Source: SCN-70-22 sp046327755
Lineage (GTDB): Bacteria > Gemmatimonadota > Gemmatimonadetes > Gemmatimonadales > Gemmatimonadaceae
DNA: 64,000 nucleotides
Direction: 5' to 3'
Assembly: GCA_046327755.1 (NCBI GenBank)
Contig: JAXLXW010000004.1
Location: 1 to 64,000, forward strand
Under the pieces are notes generated by a model. The model was not told the origin of the DNA and ran no database searches. It was given only the letters and a program-made list of their open reading frames with translations. The translations under genes and the position numbers were made by a program. This document shows, one piece after another, positions 61,988-64,000 of this stretch; positions within the stretch are counted from its first letter, which is position 1, and each line of letters opens with the position of its first letter.

Positions 61988-62785
61988 CTAGCTGGCCGCG
62001 CGGTTGTCGCCCCCGGCGGGAGTGGCCAGCTCCCGCTTGAGGGCGTGCAGGACGCAACGCACCCCACCGTTCTCGCGGATCTCGTTGGGTCGTAGCCCGG
62101 TGTAGCGCTTCATCATGTTTCGCATCGACGTTCCCGACGGGAAGTCGAGGATCAGCGCGACCTGCTCCACCGACCGCCCCGGATCCTCGAGCAGGCGGGC
62201 GGCGATGAGGAGGCGACACCAGGAGATGAGCGCGCTCGGCGTCGGCAAATGCGCGCCCTTGAGGCGATCCACGAGTGTCTTGCGATGAACGTTCATCGCC
62301 TCGGCAACCTGTTCGACCGTGATGCCGCGACGCCCGTTCTCCAGACAGAACTGCACCATGGGGAGAACGTTGGCCGGCAGTAGCGTCTCGAGATCCGCGA
62401 CGATCGATCGTGCCGAGCAGTGATCCGCAGCGGCGGCGAGCGCAGAGCGCAGGGAGTAGCGCAAGTCGTCCACGTCGCGCAGGACGAGGTCGTTGATCCC
62501 CGCACGCGCAAACGCGAGCACGTCACGCGACGTGTCGGGTGAGATGGCGAAGTAGAGGACGACCGGGACGCTGGGAAAGCGCTCGCGCACCTGACGTACG
62601 ACGGGGAGCGTCGACAGCCCTTCCCGGTCGCGCATGTCCACCACGGCGACCCCGGCCAGGTTGTTCTCGATCAGCGCCAGCAGTTCGGACTGACGCTCAC
62701 ACCACCGAACCGTGGCGTGCCCGCGCAGCGCTTCGTTCAGCCGAGCCCGCGACGCCGGATCCCACACAAGGGCGGCAACGATCAT
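61988..62785 (-). CDS. AraC-type transcriptional regulator with receiver-like N-terminus
   Basis: 265 residues from ATG 62785. The N-terminal 120 residues look like a response-regulator receiver (VVDMRDREG with D50 at the phospho-site position, VVLYFAISPDTSRDVLAFARAGINDLVL), but the lysine of the usual KP motif is absent. The C-terminal half is an AraC/XylS helix-turn-helix (ITVEQVAEAMNVHRKTLVDRL, RSVEQVALILDFPSGTSMRNMMKRYTGLRPNEIR-type second helix). It is divergent from the small repeat lipoprotein and probably regulates it and itself. Confidence 0.82.
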   Translation of the reverse strand: MIVAALVWDPASRARLNEALRGHATVRWCERQSELLALIENNLAGVAVVDMRDREGLSTLPVVRQVRERFPSVPVVLYFAISPDTSRDVLAFARAGINDLVLRDVDDLRYSLRSALAAAADHCSARSIVADLETLLPANVLPMVQFCLENGRRGITVEQVAEAMNVHRKTLVDRLKGAHLPTPSALISWCRLLIAARLLEDPGRSVEQVALILDFPSGTSMRNMMKRYTGLRPNEIRENGGVRCVLHALKRELATPAGGDNRAAS

Positions 62786-62808
62786 CCGGTGATTTGGGAC
62801 ACGAGGTT

Positions 62809-62839
62809 ACACCGTGTATGGGGATTGCCCATACGGTGT
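62809..62839. promoter_or_regulatory. Interrupted palindrome between AraC-type gene and repeat lipoprotein
   Basis: ACACCGT-GT-ATGGG and CCCAT-ACGGTGT are inverted around GATTG, giving 12-bp arms with a two-base bulge. It lies in the 117-bp divergent region, 24 bp from the regulator ATG and 64 bp from the lipoprotein ATG. It is a candidate operator or a leader hairpin. Confidence 0.4.
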
Positions 62840-62902
62840 CGGTGCCGTACGAGAGGACGTGACAGACTTCCCTCAACCACCACTTCGCCCTGAGGCCACC
62901 GT

Positions 62903-63097
62903 ATGAACCGTGCAACTCGTCTCGCCGCCTACGTCCTCGTCGTCGTCAGCGTCGCCGCCTGCTCGTCGTCCCCGATGGGTCCCGACGGTGCCGCGCGCTG
63001 TGACGCGAAGTCAGCGAAGTGCATCAATCCGGACTTTGTGAATCCTCACGTCGATTTCGTCAACCCGCACATCGACTTCGTCAATCCGCACATCTAG
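62903..63097 (+). CDS. Small lipoprotein with C-terminal DFVNPH repeats
   Basis: 64 residues from ATG 62903; TGAGG lies about eight bases before it. The signal is a lipobox type (YVLVVVSVAAC, lipidated C20). The mature part has a second and third Cys (ARCDAKSAKC) and ends in three tandem heptapeptides DFVNPHV, DFVNPHI, DFVNPHI, preceded by a partial copy INP. No family is recognised. The repeat units differ mostly at silent positions. The 3' end overlaps the convergent TPR gene by 17 bp. Confidence 0.65.
   Translation: MNRATRLAAYVLVVVSVAACSSSPMGPDGAARCDAKSAKCINPDFVNPHVDFVNPHIDFVNPHI
63032..63094 (+). repeat. 21-bp tandem repeat x3 encoding DFVNPH(V/I)
   Basis: Units at 63032-63052, 63053-63073 and 63074-63094 encode the same heptapeptide. 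Units 1 and 2 differ at five synonymous sites and one Val/Ile change; units 2 and 3 differ at two synonymous sites. Protein is kept while DNA diverges, which indicates old repeats under selection on the peptide. Confidence 0.9.
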
Positions 63098-63998
63098 TGG
63101 CGAAGGCGAGTGCTTCGGCGTCGGGCTCGAAGCATTCTAATGTAGTCACGACATCGCGGGACGAGCTTCCGAGCTCGCGCTGGGCCTCCAATCGGGCGGC
63201 TCGCGCGAGCTCGGCGCGTTCGACCTGATGCGACAACTCGTAGTAGCCGCGGGCGTTGGCGATCCGGGCCACGTCCTGCCGGAATCGCTCGGCAGTCACT
63301 TCGTCGCCCAAGGCGAGATAGGCGGCGGACAGGTGGTAGAGTCCCTGGGCATTCTCGTACGGGAGCGACGATCCCTCGATCGTCTGCAGCAGCTCACCCT
63401 GAACCCGCGAGAGGAGTGCCCGCTCCTCCAGTCGTCCCGCCGCCAGCGCCGCCCCACCGAGGGCGGATAGGCGGATGCGGAGCGTCTGCGTCCTGGCCAG
63501 GGCGGAGAAGAAGCCACGCAGCGCCGCCCGGGGATAGCCATACTCGAGACAGAGCTGGGCCAGGTTGGTCAGCGTCTCCGATTCACGCGTGATGTCACCC
63601 ATCGCGAGGCGGAAGGCGTCCCACCCGTGGCGAATCGAGGCGTCGGAGTCACCCGTGACGCAGGTGACGATCGTGAGACCCTGGTGTGCGAAGAACTCGA
63701 GTTCGCGCGATCCCGCCGTGGTGGCGAGGGTGAGGCCGTGCTGGAAGAAGGCTCGCGCCCGGGGATAATTGCCACGGACACGCGCGATAACGCCGCGCCC
63801 CAGCGACGAGCGGGCGAGGAGCTCGCTGTCTGACGACCGCTCGCCGATGGCGCTGGCAGTGCGATAGAGCTCGTCGGCGCTGTCCAGCTCACCCAGCTGG
63901 CGCGCGATGCGCGCCTGGTCCGCCGCGAGGAGCCCGCGCTCGCGGTCCGACGCGTCGGCCGCAACGGTACGGGCGAATCCGATGACCGAATACGCCAC
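63081..63998 (-). CDS. TPR-containing protein, C-terminal part
   Basis: The frame is open through the right edge of the window; the visible 305 residues are all helical repeats of the TPR type (RQLGELDSADELYRTASAIGE, GNYPRARAFFQHGLTLATTAG, LSAAYLALGDEVTAERFRQDVA). The C-terminal tail is not repeat-like. The ATG within the window is probably not the true start. Such C-terminal TPR blocks are common in large signal-responsive regulators and kinases. The stop lies inside the last repeat of the convergent lipoprotein gene. Confidence 0.65.
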   Translation of the reverse strand: MAYSVIGFARTVAADASDRERGLLAADQARIARQLGELDSADELYRTASAIGERSSDSELLARSSLGRGVIARVRGNYPRARAFFQHGLTLATTAGSRELEFFAHQGLTIVTCVTGDSDASIRHGWDAFRLAMGDITRESETLTNLAQLCLEYGYPRAALRGFFSALARTQTLRIRLSALGGAALAAGRLEERALLSRVQGELLQTIEGSSLPYENAQGLYHLSAAYLALGDEVTAERFRQDVARIANARGYYELSHQVERAELARAARLEAQRELGSSSRDVVTTLECFEPDAEALAFATRCAD

Positions 63999-64000
63999 CG

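Overview
The window looks like a chromosome segment of a Gram-negative, very GC-rich bacterium. The most likely phylum is Gemmatimonadota. This is inferred from base composition, the many exported peptidases and S9/amidohydrolase-type genes, the Frz/Mgl-style signalling genes and the gene order; no rRNA or other taxonomic marker is present. No CRISPR array, insertion sequence, integrase or phage gene was seen, so the segment appears to be ordinary chromosome. Two gene remnants are cut by the window edges, one at each end.

Positions 0.4-32.0 kb form one almost uninterrupted minus-strand run, with gaps no longer than about 90 bp and many ATGA/GTGA overlaps. It begins with housekeeping genes (tilS, hpt, ftsH, a DUF2723 membrane protein, yggS, divIVA, a purine nucleoside phosphorylase, ileS, a DksA/TraR zinc-finger protein, lspA, rluD). 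It runs directly into a 17-kb signalling cluster with three cheW genes, cheY, cheA, cheC, cheD and cheB. The same cluster holds an MglA-type GTPase, two Roadblock/LC7-type proteins, two DUF4388(PATAN)-TPR proteins, two further TPR proteins and a protein made of two tandem DnaA-like AAA+ modules. No receptor (MCP) and no cheR is present. The run ends with a gluzincin-type peptidase, a small membrane protein and tRNA-Val(UAC).

Positions 32.2-39.0 kb hold plus-strand genes for a 54-residue membrane protein, LemA, an HtpX-like M48 protease, a large secreted metallopeptidase/beta-propeller protein and an NTF2-like secreted protein. Minus-strand genes for a metzincin-like lipoprotein and a zinc-ribbon protein lie among them. 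A perfect CRP/FNR-type palindrome lies upstream of the lipoprotein gene.

Positions 39.1-54.4 kb are a minus-strand redox operon. It encodes a 2-oxoacid:ferredoxin oxidoreductase (korA, korB), an unidentified protein, rnfB, a pyruvate:ferredoxin oxidoreductase carrying its own C-terminal ferredoxin domain, rnfC, D, G, E and A, a tiny four-cysteine membrane protein and apbE. Together these can generate reduced ferredoxin, oxidise it against NAD+ while pumping ions, and flavinylate the pump.

Positions 54.7-64.0 kb are accessory: a family 2 glycosyltransferase, an S9 peptidase with a strong hairpin terminator, an ABC-type AAA ATPase, a nitronate monooxygenase, an exported amidohydrolase and a small metal-ligand-rich protein. 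The last part is a trio made of an AraC-type regulator, a 64-residue lipoprotein ending in three DFVNPH(V/I) repeats, and a convergent, overlapping TPR protein that runs off the window.
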